Assembly (NCBI GenBank): GCA_016183615.1 | Contig: JACPEG010000004.1 | Location: 62,001 to 126,000 of the forward strand | Direction of reading: 5' to 3' | DNA length: 64,000 nucleotides | Source: Betaproteobacteria bacterium | Lineage (GTDB): Bacteria; Pseudomonadota; Gammaproteobacteria; Burkholderiales; UBA6910 | Shown: piece after piece, positions 55,481-64,000 of the stretch | How the letters are laid out: each line of letters begins with the position of its first letter | Numbering within the stretch: position 1 is the first letter of the stretch | Made by a program: the position numbers and the translations under genes | The notes under the pieces: generated by a model | What the model was told of the DNA's origin: nothing | Databases searched by the model: none | Seen by the model: the letters and a program-made list of their open reading frames with translations, nothing else

Positions 55481-57541
55481 CAGTCCCTCGGTGCTGGATT
55501 GCTTCGTGAAAAATACCAGCTTGCGGTTCTAGCCCTCCAGTTATTCCAAGGAGCCTTAGCAGGCAGATTGGCCAAACACTGGCTAAGCCGTCGATCGCAG
55601 TCGCGAAAACACGCTGCTCGGTCTCGGGGAGGGCAAATATTGCCACTATTGCCACGGCACCCGCCAAAGCAGATGTCATGCGCCATATAACACGCATCCT
55701 GTGAGTCGATAGGCTGTCGCACACTGACCTGTTGGGCTGGTGTCAATCCATTCCAATTCGACCAAAAGCCTCCGGTCCACCCAGGTCCACCCCAGTTCCC
55801 ATACCAGCGAAATCCAGACGGCAAGGCTCCAACGCCTGGTATCGGAAGGCTCGTCTGACCGACCGCAGCTTGGCAAACATAGTCATCAGGGTCACAAAGC
55901 CCTAAAGGGTCTACATATCCTAGGGGCTGACCACGAACGTAGAGGTAGAGATTCAAGCCGCCTTCGAGCCCAATCGGATCTGGCTGGCAATAGCGCCCGG
56001 TCGCCGGATCGTAGCAATCGCGATAGTAGTTGTAATGCAGCCCCGTCTCCCTGTCGAAGTACTGCCCCGGGAACCGGAGGTTGAACTCGAACCTCTGCCC
56101 ATCCCCATCCGGGTCCTCATCGGGAACGTTGGTGCCAAAAGGATCGGTGTTGTCCCATCTCCAGACGATTCTCTGTTGCTGGTCGGTGATCACTCTCGGC
56201 GTGTTGAGATGATCGGCGAAGATATAGTACACCTGCGCCTGGGCCGCGGTGACCGTGATGGCGACCGAGCCGGAGATCATCTGTGCGCCCCGGTCGTCGG
56301 TGGCGACCGCGGCGAGGATGTAATTCCCCGCGGCGACGTTCGTCCATGGGGCGCTGTAGGGGGCGGTGGTGGCAGTCCCGATGAGGGTCGCACCCTGGAA
56401 GAACTCTACCTTGGCGATACTGCCGTCACTGTCGGAGGCGGTGGCGGCAAGCGCAATCGTGGCCGAGGCCTTGAAGCTCGCCCCCTGCGCGGGGCTGGTC
56501 ATCGAGACCGCGGGCGGGGTGTTGGGCTTCACCGTCACGTGGAGGGGCAGGGCCTGAGCGACCGCCCCCCGGTCGTCGGTCGCCCGGGCAAAGAGGGTGT
56601 AGCTCCCGGGAGTGGTCGCCGTCCAGGTGGCGCTAAAGGGCGGCTGAGTCATGCCGGCAAGGAGGTTCGCCCCTTCGAAGAACTCGACCCGCGCAATGGT
56701 GCCGTCGGTGTCGGAGGCCATGGCGGCCAGGTCGATGGTCGCCGGGGCGATGAAGGTGGCCCCCTCGGAAGGCCCCGTGAAGGCGATCGCCGGGGGCGCA
56801 TTCACGATGACCGGCACCACGGCCGAAGTGGTGGCCGCTCCTCTGTCGTCGGTCGCCACGGCAGTCAGCGTGTGGGCGCCTATCGAGGCGCTCGTCCACT
56901 GGAAGCTGTAGGGCGCGGCCGTGACGCTGGCAATGCGGGTTGCGCCATCGAAGAACTCCACCTTGGCCACGGAGCCGTCGGCATCCGCGGCATGGGCCGC
57001 GAGGGGAATCGTTGCGGGAGCGGTGAACACGGTATTTGCGCCTGGCGCAGTGAGCGTGACCGACGGCGGGGCGTTCACGATGATATTGACCGCGGTGGAG
57101 GTGGCCTGCGCCCCCAAGGTTGTCGGTGGCCCGCGCCGTGAGCGCATAACGTCCCGCCGCGACGTGGGTCCACTGCAGCGTGTACGGAACCGCCGTGGCG
57201 GTGCCAAGGAGCGTCATGCCCTGGAAGAACTCCACCTTGACGAGGCTTCGCCCGGGGCTGCTCGCGCTGGCGGTGGCCCCGAGCACGACCGCGGCGGGCG
57301 CCGTGTAGAGCGCGCCCTCGGCGGGGGCCGTGAGGCTCACGGCGGGGGCGGTGTGCTCCGCCACCTCCTGCTGGGCGCGCTCGGCGGCCTGAGGCGGAAG
57401 CACCACCGCCGGCACTTGGGGCCCGGCCCCTTCCGGCGGCGCGGCTTGGGCGGCCAAGGCCGCCGTCAGAAGCATGATCCCCGCAACGCGATCCCCGATG
57501 CGCTTCGAGCGCCACCGGCTCATGCGGTGTCCCGTATCCAT
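55480..57541 (-). CDS. Ig-repeat/RHS-core protein with phospholipase A2-like C terminus (frameshifted)
   Basis: Start ATG at 57541 with GGGAGAAG upstream; a signal peptide (IMLLTAALAAQAAPPEG) and four ~93-residue Big_7-like Ig repeats (recurring DADGSVAKVEFFDGAT and AVATDDRGA). Frame changes at a run of five C (57111-57115; G5 in the sense strand). Dropping one base gives a continuous protein of about 685 residues. The RHS core is minimal (IFADHLNTPRVITDQQQRIV to YVDPLGL). The variable tip has WYGNWGGPGWTGG, then DACYMAHDICFGGC with the PLA2-type His-Asp pair at 55680-55675, and further cysteines (AACFRDCDRRLSQCL). This predicts a secreted lipid-cleaving toxin. The first Ca-loop cysteine of canonical PLA2 is Gly here. 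Confidence 0.8.
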
Positions 57542-58068
57542 TGTTGTTCTTCTCCCTTCCCCGTCCCTGCTACCAAATCACTCTGGGTCGCCGCCGTCGA
57601 AAAAATGAGCGGTCCCCTATTTCTTCCAGGGGCCCTGGGCCCCGTCCCTGATCTTCTTTCCTCCTCCAGCGCCAGACGCAATGTGCCTTAACCCGGCGCA
57701 TCAGCATCACGACCCGCTCAGGACGAAAAAATCGGTGCCTCGTCCAGGGAACAGCCCCTGAACGAACAGAACTTCCGTTATGGGAGGTGGGATCCCCTTC
57801 AGGTCCGGAAACTGCCGCCGCCGACCGGCACGGGCGCCAGGGCGGGTTACGGCATTTTGCCGATTTCTTTTTGGCCTACCGGAGTACAGGCTTTGACGCC
57901 TTGTTGTTTATCGGGGCCGGCGCGTATTCGTTTGTATTATTCCGAACCGTTGCGCAGTGTAAGGGGCGCCCCAATGACTTGTCAATGGAATATTGGGCGA
58001 GCGGGAAGCGAGCAGATAGTCAGCCCGCGGCTGCTTGGCAACTGGCTCGCGGCGCGCGAGCCGCGTCC
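57542..58068. other. Intergenic, 527 bases, no gene recognised
   Basis: Lies upstream of the RHS gene and downstream of the SRPBCC gene. Frames here have no ribosome-binding site or family features. It contains AT-richer stretches (57880-57960) that could hold the RHS promoter, and a cccctatttcttccagggg motif near 57617-57635. Nothing firmer can be said. Confidence 0.6.
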
Positions 58069-58530
58069 TCATGCAGTACCGCTGAAGTACGGCCCCGGAT
58101 CTTTCCCCTCGACGTAATCCCGCAGCCGGTACATCAGCTCGCCCCAGGTAAGGTCGCAGGTGCCGTACCACCCGTCCTTGGAGCGCCAGCCGGAATGGGT
58201 CAGCCGCAGCTCGGAGGCATCGCCCTGGGCGGAGATTTCCCAAATGATCCGGGTGCCGGTCCACTCGTCCACGTCCCCCACGCATTCCCACACCACCCGC
58301 TGCATGGGCTTCAGCTCGGCGATTTTCATGCGGAACAGCGTCGAGCGGTTGCTGAAGCCGAACTCCGCGATGGAGCCGACCTTGGGCTCGGCGACGACGT
58401 CGCCGGTCCACCAGCCCTTGAGGCCGGGGGCGGCGATGAGCGCGTAGTACACCTTGGCGGGCGGGGCCTTGATTTCGATCCGGTGGCAGATTTCCGGCAT
58501 ATCGGTCTTTCGAGCGGTTGAAGTGTCCAT
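58069..58530 (-). CDS. SRPBCC-fold (START/AHSA1-like) protein
   Basis: A 153-residue protein of the SRPBCC hydrophobic-ligand-binding superfamily: EICHRIEIKAPPAKVYYALI at the N terminus, GLKGWWTGDVVAEPKVGS, VVWECVGDVDEWTGTRIIWEI and the long C-terminal helix region. Such proteins bind lipids, polyketides or act as Hsp90 activators; the ligand here is unknown. An ATG at 58500 is a possible alternative start. Third in the acyl-CoA synthetase-HNH-SRPBCC direction. Confidence 0.85.
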   Translation of the reverse strand: MDTSTARKTDMPEICHRIEIKAPPAKVYYALIAAPGLKGWWTGDVVAEPKVGSIAEFGFSNRSTLFRMKIAELKPMQRVVWECVGDVDEWTGTRIIWEISAQGDASELRLTHSGWRSKDGWYGTCDLTWGELMYRLRDYVEGKDPGPYFSGTA

Positions 58531-58572
58531 GACAAGCTGATGCCTACCTGATGCGTTAGCGAAATTCTGCGG

Positions 58573-58944
58573 CTACTGCTTGCGCTTGAGCAATCCCTTG
58601 AGATCGGCAAAGGGTTTATAGGTCGCACGGGATTCCTGCTCGCGGCCATCGCCCCCGGCGAGGGCATCCAGGTAGCGCCGGTGCTCGTTCTCATGGCAGT
58701 ACACGCACAGCAGCTCCCAGTTGCTGCCGTTGGGCGGATTGTTGTCGTGGTTGCCGTCCTTGTGGTGCACGGTGAGCAGATGGACAGTTTCGCGACTGAA
58801 TTCCCGAGCGCAGCGTCCGCAGATCCAGGGGAAGATCCTGAGGGCCTGATCGCGGTAGGTCTTTTCGCGCTGCTCCCGGTTGCGCCGGGCCTCGGCGACC
58901 ACCCGGTCGAGCCGGTCTTTATCCGGAGTTGGTTTCGACGCCAT
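58573..58944 (-). CDS. YajD-family HNH endonuclease
   Basis: A 123-residue HNH nuclease. CGRCAREF and LLCVYCHENEHRR provide the four structural zinc cysteines; the HNH core is TVHHKDGNHDNNPPNGSNW, with His, Asn and His placed as in YajD. Basic N-terminal helix (DRVVAEARRNREQREKTYRD). YajD proteins are of uncertain biological role. It begins six bases after the acyl-CoA synthetase stop and is presumably co-transcribed with it. Confidence 0.9.
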   Translation of the reverse strand: MASKPTPDKDRLDRVVAEARRNREQREKTYRDQALRIFPWICGRCAREFSRETVHLLTVHHKDGNHDNNPPNGSNWELLCVYCHENEHRRYLDALAGGDGREQESRATYKPFADLKGLLKRKQ

Positions 58945-58950
58945 GGACGA

Positions 58951-60597
58951 TCAGCCTCCGGCCTTCGCCTTCGCCTTCTCCTCCTCCCGCAACCGCAGCA
59001 CCCGGCGCTGCACTTTGCCCGTGGTGGTCATCGGCAGTTCCGATATGAACTCGATTTCCTTCGGATACTCGTAGGGAGCAAGCCGGCCCTTCACGTGGTT
59101 CTGGATTTGCTGCTCCAGCTCAAGCGACGGAGTGTAGCCCGGCGTGAGCACGATGAAGGCCTTGATGAGCGTTCCGCGATCCGCGTCGGGCTTGCCGATG
59201 ACACCCGCGTTCGCCACCGCCGGGTGCTTCACCAGGCAGTTCTCGATCTCGGCCGGGCCGATGCGGTAGCCCGCGCTCTTGATGACGTCGTCGGAGCGCC
59301 CCTGGTACCAGAGGTAGCCCTCCTCGTCCTGCCTGGCGAGATCCCCGGTGCGGCACCAGTCGCCGGTGTACTTGTTTTTCGTGGCCTCCGGATTTTTCCA
59401 GTACTCCAGGAAAAACACTGGGTCCCCCGTCCGGTTTACCGCGACTTCCCCGATTTCCCCGCTGGGGACGATGTTGCCCGCCTCGTCGATCACCGCCACC
59501 CGGTGGCCGGGGTAGGCCCGGCCCATGGAGCCCGCCCTGGGCGGCCATACCGAGGCGCAGTTGCCGACGATGTAGTTCATCTCCGTCTGGCCGAACATTT
59601 CGTTCAACGTGACGCCGAGCGCCTCCTTTACCCAGTGGAACACGGTCTCCCCCACCGGTTCGCCGGCGCTCATGATGGAGCGGACCTGCAGGTCGTAGCG
59701 CCGTTTCGGCTCCGGCACCGCCTTCATCATCATCTTGAGCGCCGTGGGAAACAGGAAGCTGTTGCGCACCCCGTATTTCTCCATGAGGTGATAGGCCTTC
59801 TCCGGGTCGAAGCGCCCCCGGTAGGCAAGGATGGGCTGGCCGTAGTGCCAGGCGGGGAGTAGCGCATCCATCAGCCCCCCAGTCCAGGCCCAGTCCGCCG
59901 GCGACCAGAACATGTCCCCCTCCCGGGGGTAGAAGTCGTGGGAGCACTCGAACCCCGGAAGGTTGCCGATGAGGCAGCGGTGGGCGATCAGCGCCCCCTT
60001 GGGGGGGCCGGTGGTGCCGCTGGTGTAGACGATCATGGCGGGATCATCGGCCAAGGTGACGACCGGCGTGAAATGGCGGCCCGCCCTGGCGAGCAGATCT
60101 TCCCATCCGAGGACGCCGGTCTCGCGGGCGCCGCCGACTCCGATCACATGAGTGAGCTGGGGGCACTGGTCCCTTACCGGGAGCAGGTGGGGCAGCGACT
60201 GCTCGTCCACCAGCGCCACCTTGACCCCGGCGTTATCCAGGCGGTACTGGAGGGCATCGGGGCCGAACAGGATGGACAGGGGCACCGACACCGCCCCCAT
60301 CTGGTAGATGGCCACGTGGGCGATGCCGGTCTCGGGCCGCTGGGGCAGGATGATGGCGACCCGGTCGCCCCGCTTCACCCCCAGGGCCGCGAGGGCGTTG
60401 GAAAGGCGGTTCGCCTGCTGCTGGAGGTCCCAGAAGGTGTAGCGGGCAGCCTGTCCGGCATCGTCTTCGTAGTAGAGGGCGAAGCGCGAGCGGTCCCGGG
60501 CGTGGCGGCCGCACACGTCCCAGCCGATATTGAACTCCCGGGGTACTTCCCAGCGGAAAGTCCTGGCCAGCTCCTCGTAGCTCGAGGCCTTTTCCAT
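58951..60597 (-). CDS. Acyl-CoA synthetase (AMP-forming, acetyl/medium-chain type)
   Basis: ANL-superfamily ligase of 548 residues from the ATG at 60597 (upstream in-frame codons lack homology). P-loop MIVYTSGTTGPPKGALIAHR, A5 region EMFGQTEMNYIVGN, A7 YTGDWCRTGDLARQDEEGY and A10 TTTGKVQRRVLR with catalytic Lys528. The sequence around Lys528 (PMTTTGK) fits the PX4GK motif recognised by Pat-type acetyltransferases, so it may be controlled by acetylation. Carboxylate substrate, acetate, propionate or longer, is not decided by motif. Confidence 0.88.
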   Translation of the reverse strand: MEKASSYEELARTFRWEVPREFNIGWDVCGRHARDRSRFALYYEDDAGQAARYTFWDLQQQANRLSNALAALGVKRGDRVAIILPQRPETGIAHVAIYQMGAVSVPLSILFGPDALQYRLDNAGVKVALVDEQSLPHLLPVRDQCPQLTHVIGVGGARETGVLGWEDLLARAGRHFTPVVTLADDPAMIVYTSGTTGPPKGALIAHRCLIGNLPGFECSHDFYPREGDMFWSPADWAWTGGLMDALLPAWHYGQPILAYRGRFDPEKAYHLMEKYGVRNSFLFPTALKMMMKAVPEPKRRYDLQVRSIMSAGEPVGETVFHWVKEALGVTLNEMFGQTEMNYIVGNCASVWPPRAGSMGRAYPGHRVAVIDEAGNIVPSGEIGEVAVNRTGDPVFFLEYWKNPEATKNKYTGDWCRTGDLARQDEEGYLWYQGRSDDVIKSAGYRIGPAEIENCLVKHPAVANAGVIGKPDADRGTLIKAFIVLTPGYTPSLELEQQIQNHVKGRLAPYEYPKEIEFISELPMTTTGKVQRRVLRLREEEKAKAKAGG

Positions 60598-60723
60598 GAC
60601 CCTCCTCCTTGTTTTAGCCCTGCAAGTATAGCCAAGGGACGGGGCCTGCGGCAGCCCGTCCCGGCAGCCTGCTCCTGGGCTCCAGCGCAATGTATAATAA
60701 CGTTCTTTTCAGCGTGCATTGCC

Positions 60724-61828
60724 ATGGAAGCGGAACAACTCAACGCCATTGCCAACAAGCTTGCGGACCTGCAGGGCCGGGCCGCCGAGCTTCGGAGGTA
60801 TCTTTGACTTCGATGCCAAGCAGAAGCGCTTAGCCGAAGTCTCCAAGCTGGTCGAAGACCCGTCCCTCTGGAGCGACAACAAGCGCGCCCAGGAGCTGGG
60901 GCGGGAGAAAAAATCCCTGGAAGGCATCGTCCTCACCCTGGAAAAGGTGGGGCAGGACCTCACCGACACCCGGGAGCTGTTCGACCTCGCCCGGGACGAG
61001 AACGACGACGCCACCCTGGTCGGACTGAGCAGGGACGTGAACGCCCTGGAGCAGAAGGTGGCGGACATGGAATTCCGGCGCATGTTCGCCAATCCCATGG
61101 ACCCCAACAACTGCTTCCTCGACCTCCAGGCGGGCGCCGGCGGCACCGAGGCCCAGGACTGGGCCCAGATGCTGCTCCGGATGTACACCCGCTATTGCGA
61201 GCGCCGCGGGTTCAGGGTTGAGGTGCTGGAGCAGTCCTTTGGCGAAGTCGCCGGAATCAAGACCGCGAGCCTTAAGGTCTCCGGCGACTATGCCTACGGC
61301 TACCTGCGCACCGAGACCGGCATCCACCGCCTGGTGCGGAAATCCCCCTTCGACTCCAACGCCCGGCGCCACACCTCCTTTGCCAGCGTGTTCGTCTACC
61401 CGGAGGTGGATGAGACCATCGAAGTCAGCATCAACCCGGCGGACCTGCGGGTGGACACTTTCCGCGCCTCCGGGGCCGGCGGCCAGCACGTGAACAAGAC
61501 CGACTCGGCGATCCGCATCACCCATCTGCCCACCGGCATTGTGGTCCAGTGCCAGAACGACCGCTCCCAGCACCGCAACCGAGCGGAGGCCATGGCCATG
61601 CTGAAAGCCCGGCTCTACGAAGTGGAGCTGCGCAAGCGCCAGGCCGAGCAGCAGAAGCTGGAGGACACCAAGACCGACATCGGCTGGGGCCACCAGATCC
61701 GCTCCTACGTGCTCGACCAGTCGCGCATCAAGGACCTGCGCACCAACGTGGAAATCGGCAACACCCAGGCGGTGCTGGACGGGGCGCTGGACGATTTCAT
61801 CGAGGCGAGTCTGAAGCAGGGGGTTTAA
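60724..61828 (+). CDS. prfB: Peptide chain release factor 2, with programmed +1 frameshift
   Basis: RF2 terminates translation at UGA and UAA; 367 residues after frameshifting. The first 27 codons end at an in-frame TGA (60805-60807), and translation continues in the +1 frame as [14 protein letters not shown]. Tripeptide anticodon motif SPF lies in [13 protein letters not shown] and the catalytic GGQ in [16 protein letters not shown]. In many proteobacteria prfB is immediately followed by lysS; here a toxin-antitoxin module separates them. Confidence 0.97.
60794..60808 (+). promoter_or_regulatory. prfB programmed frameshift site
   Basis: GGAGG (60794-60798), TAT, CTT (60802-60804), TGA (60805-60807), C. 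The internal Shine-Dalgarno lies three bases from the slippery CUU, as in E. coli, and UGA-C is the weak stop context. Low RF2 promotes the shift, giving autoregulation. Confidence 0.95.
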
Positions 61829-61895
61829 CAGCCTGTTAATCTCCGAGGCTTGCCGCTCCGACCGCAGTAATGGTCGACAAAGCCAAAAAAGGAAC

Positions 61896-61925
61896 TTGTG
61901 ACACATATTCAGTTTTGTGTCACAA
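61896..61925 (+). promoter_or_regulatory. Perfect 10-bp inverted repeat, probable antitoxin operator
   Basis: TTGTGACACA (61896-61905) and TGTGTCACAA (61916-61925) are exact reverse complements, separated by ten bases, so the half-site centres lie two helical turns apart. It ends 12 bases before the AAGGAGG of the Phd-like gene. Phd-type antitoxins bind such palindromes and repress their operon. Confidence 0.75.
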
Positions 61926-61949
61926 TCTGCCGTGCAAGGAGGTTCCACC

Positions 61950-62180
61950 ATGAAAAAGGTCACGATCCGAGAGGCCCGGGAAGGCCTGAGCCATCCTGAA
62001 CGGATGTTCGCCGATGACGACGAAGTTCTGGTGGTCCGTCGCGGCGAACCGATCGCCCGCATTCTTCCCGCAGGCCTGAAGCGCAAGGTGCGCTCCCTGG
62101 CGAAGTTCAGGGCCCGCCAGCCCATGCAGAAGGTGCCCAGCGAGGTCATCGTCGGCCAGGATCGCGAAGAGCGCTGCTGA
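61950..62180 (+). CDS. Phd/YefM-like antitoxin
   Basis: A 76-residue protein started at the ATG at 61950, which has AAGGAGG seven bases upstream; a longer frame from 61917 lacks this. The N-terminal Phd fold (KKVTIREAREGLSHPERMF; DEVLVVRRGEPIARILP) binds DNA, and the basic C-terminal tail is expected to occlude the PIN active site. Its stop overlaps the toxin start by one base (TGATG). Confidence 0.85.
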   Translation: MKKVTIREAREGLSHPERMFADDDEVLVVRRGEPIARILPAGLKRKVRSLAKFRARQPMQKVPSEVIVGQDREERC

Positions 62181-62608
62181 TGATCTACGTCGACACCAGC
62201 GCACTGATGAAGCGCTACATCGCCGAGCCCAAGAGCGCGGCGTTCGACTCTTTTTTTGTGGAGCGGGCGCCGGTGGCCGCCAGCCGCCTGACGGTGGTGG
62301 AGATGCGCTGCGGCCTTGCGAGGCGGCGCCGCGCAGGGCAAATCGATGGCGGGCTGGAAAAGCGCGTCCTCGAGGAAATGCGCACCGACATCCAGGACGG
62401 CGCCATTGCGCTGTTTCCCGTCACTGACGGACCGGTGGCCGACGCTTATCACCTGCTGGGCCGCACCGGAAACACTCCACTTCGCACCCTCGACGCACTG
62501 CACCTCTCGCTGGCCCAAGCCTCAGGGGCGTCCGAATTTGCCACCGCCGACAAAAACCAGGCGGAAGCCGCCCGTATGCTTGGCTTCCGAGTCTTCACCT
62601 TTTTCTAA
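62180..62608 (+). CDS. vapC: VapC-type PIN-domain toxin
   Basis: A 142-residue PIN RNase. Conserved acids are Asp5 ([13 protein letters not shown]), Glu41 ([10 protein letters not shown]), Asp105 ([12 protein letters not shown]) and Asp124 ([12 protein letters not shown]). VapC toxins cut tRNA or rRNA; the target here is unknown. It overlaps the Phd-like antitoxin start-stop and ends 13 bases before lysS, so lysS may share its transcript. Confidence 0.9.
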   Translation: MIYVDTSALMKRYIAEPKSAAFDSFFVERAPVAASRLTVVEMRCGLARRRRAGQIDGGLEKRVLEEMRTDIQDGAIALFPVTDGPVADAYHLLGRTGNTPLRTLDALHLSLAQASGASEFATADKNQAEAARMLGFRVFTFF

Positions 62609-62621
62609 CGAGTCAAACCGT

Positions 62622-64000
62622 ATGTCCGGAAACCCGGCCGACACCGCACCGCGCGAAGAAAATCAGATCATCGAGGAGCGGCGTGTCAAGCTGAAGGCGT
62701 TGCGCGAGCAGGGCATTCCCTTCCCCAACGACTTTCGCCGCGCCAACCTTGCGGCCGACCTGCACGCGGTCCACGGCGCCAAGCCCAACGAGGAGCTGGA
62801 GCCCGCCGCCGATCCGGCCCGGGTCGCCGGCCGCATGATGCTCAAGCGCGTCATGGGCAAGGCGAGCTTCGCCACGGTCCAGGACATGAGCGGGCGCATT
62901 CAGCTCTACGTCACCAAGGACGGCGTGGGCGAGGCCGCCTACGAGGCCTTCAAGCGCTGGGACCTGGGAGATATCCTGGGCGCCGAGGGCACGCTATTCA
63001 AGACCAGGACCGGAGAGCTTTCGGTCAAGGTCACGGTGATCCGCCTGTTATCGAAGGCCCTGCGGCCCCTGCCCGAAAAGTTCCACGGCCTCACCGACCA
63101 GGAGAGCAAGTACCGCCAGCGCTACCTCGACCTCATCACCAACGACGACGCCCGCAAGGTATTCGTCACCCGCTCCCGGGTGATCCAGGCGATCCGCGAA
63201 TTCCTGGTGGCCCGCGGCTACCTGGAAGTGGAGACGCCCATGATGCACCCCATCCCGGGGGGCGCGGCGGCGCGGCCCTTCGTCACCCACCACAACGCGC
63301 TGGACATGGACCTGTACCTGCGCATCGCGCCGGAGCTTTATCTCAAGCGGCTGGTGGTGGGCGGACTGGAGAAAGTGTTCGAGATCAACCGCAATTTCCG
63401 CAACGAGGGCATTTCCACGCGCCACAATCCCGAGTTCACCATGCTGGAGTTCTACGAGGCCTACCAGGACTACCGCTACCTGATGGATCTCACCGAGGAG
63501 ATGCTGCGGGAGGTAGCCCTCAGGGTGCTGGGCACCACCCGCATCACCTACCAGGGCAAGGTGATGGATTTGGCGGAGCCTTTTGCGCGGCTCACGGTGA
63601 TCGAAGCCATCAAGCGCTTCCACCCGGAATACACGGACCGGGAGTTGAACGACCGGGAGTTCCTGATCTCGCGCTTCAAGGCCATGGGCGTTGGCTACCG
63701 TCCCGGCGACGGCATCGGCGGGCTGCAGTTGACCCTGTTCGAGGAAACCGTCGAGGAGTTCCTGTTCGAGCCCACCTTCATCGTGGACTACCCGGCGGAG
63801 GTGTCGCCGCTGGCGCGGCGCAATGACGCCAACCCGGAGATCACCGACCGCTTCGAGCTCTACATCGCCGGCCGCGAGATCGCCAACGGGTTCTCCGAGC
63901 TGAACGACCCCGAGGACCAGGCCGAGCGCTTCCGGGAGCAGGCCCGGGCCAAGGAAGCGGGCGACCTGGAAGCCATGCACTACGACGCCGACTACATCCG
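62622..64000 (+). CDS. lysS: Lysine-tRNA ligase, class II (3' end outside window)
   Basis: About 459 residues of an expected 500 are inside the window. The N-terminal helix [25 protein letters not shown] precedes the anticodon-binding OB fold (about 65-165, [22 protein letters not shown], in part), then the class II core: motif 1 [14 protein letters not shown], motif 2 [23 protein letters not shown] in part, and [10 protein letters not shown]. Motif 3 would follow beyond 64000. Confidence 0.97.
   Translation, partial: MSGNPADTAPREENQIIEERRVKLKALREQGIPFPNDFRRANLAADLHAVHGAKPNEELEPAADPARVAGRMMLKRVMGKASFATVQDMSGRIQLYVTKDGVGEAAYEAFKRWDLGDILGAEGTLFKTRTGELSVKVTVIRLLSKALRPLPEKFHGLTDQESKYRQRYLDLITNDDARKVFVTRSRVIQAIREFLVARGYLEVETPMMHPIPGGAAARPFVTHHNALDMDLYLRIAPELYLKRLVVGGLEKVFEINRNFRNEGISTRHNPEFTMLEFYEAYQDYRYLMDLTEEMLREVALRVLGTTRITYQGKVMDLAEPFARLTVIEAIKRFHPEYTDRELNDREFLISRFKAMGVGYRPGDGIGGLQLTLFEETVEEFLFEPTFIVDYPAEVSPLARRNDANPEITDRFELYIAGREIANGFSELNDPEDQAERFREQARAKEAGDLEAMHYDADYI

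Noticed and set aside
55473..55724. 83-residue hydrophobic frame over the toxin tip
   Set aside because: Out-of-frame reading of the PLA2-like region without a ribosome-binding site; the coupled 120-residue gene is the better immunity candidate.

Overview
The window is high-GC, densely coded bacterial chromosome. Gene content and order point to a betaproteobacterium: thrS-infC-rpmI-rplT-pheS-pheT-ihfA-merR-tRNA-Pro, surE-pcm-nlpD-rpoS, alaC-hom-thrC, lolC-lolD, recJ, a synthase-only RelA, and prfB with its programmed frameshift. I cannot place it below class from sequence alone.

Layout. 0.1-2.7 kb: clpB with a sigma-32-like promoter. 2.8-7.4 kb: an accessory patch with a haloacid dehalogenase, an orphan FitA-like antitoxin, the 3' two thirds of an MmeI-like DNA methyltransferase, two small hypotheticals and an AbrB/PIN toxin-antitoxin pair. 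7.5-15.9 kb: nadC, a periplasmic trypsin-like protease, a methyltransferase, the alaC-hom-thrC operon, an Mth938-like protein and a GMP/IMP nucleotidase-like HAD. 16-23.7 kb: a class II HDAC-type deacetylase divergent from a Pat-type (NDP-forming acyl-CoA synthetase + GNAT) acetyltransferase, followed by a MoxR-DUF58-transglutaminase cluster. 23.7-34.9 kb: rpoS-nlpD-pcm-surE and the long translation operon, with tRNA-Pro(GGG) and tRNA-Val(GAC). 35-39.4 kb: a second MoxR-DUF58-transglutaminase cluster. 39.4-54.4 kb: relA, comEC, an AlkA-type glycosylase, lolCD, recJ, an MgtC-like membrane protein, a MaoC hydratase and a nitronate monooxygenase. 54.4-57.5 kb: a polymorphic-toxin locus, with an Ig-repeat/RHS-core protein ending in a phospholipase A2-like domain, a coupled three-helix membrane protein (likely immunity) and a second decayed RHS tip. 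58-64 kb: an SRPBCC protein, an HNH nuclease, an acyl-CoA synthetase, prfB, a Phd/VapC module lodged between prfB and lysS, and lysS running off the end.

The most distinctive feature is the density of intergenic palindromes. At least five families are present. The main one (GTAGGAG-headed, REP-like) forms two inner hairpins enclosed by complementary outer arms and occurs singly, in tandem 85-bp units and in arrays. Heads beginning GTAGG supply the TAG stop codon of at least six genes, TAA stops of two more genes lie in GTAAA-headed repeats, and palindromic DNA appears in frame inside recJ. The best candidates for an undescribed system are this repeat-stop-codon association and the Ig-RHS-PLA2 toxin locus.
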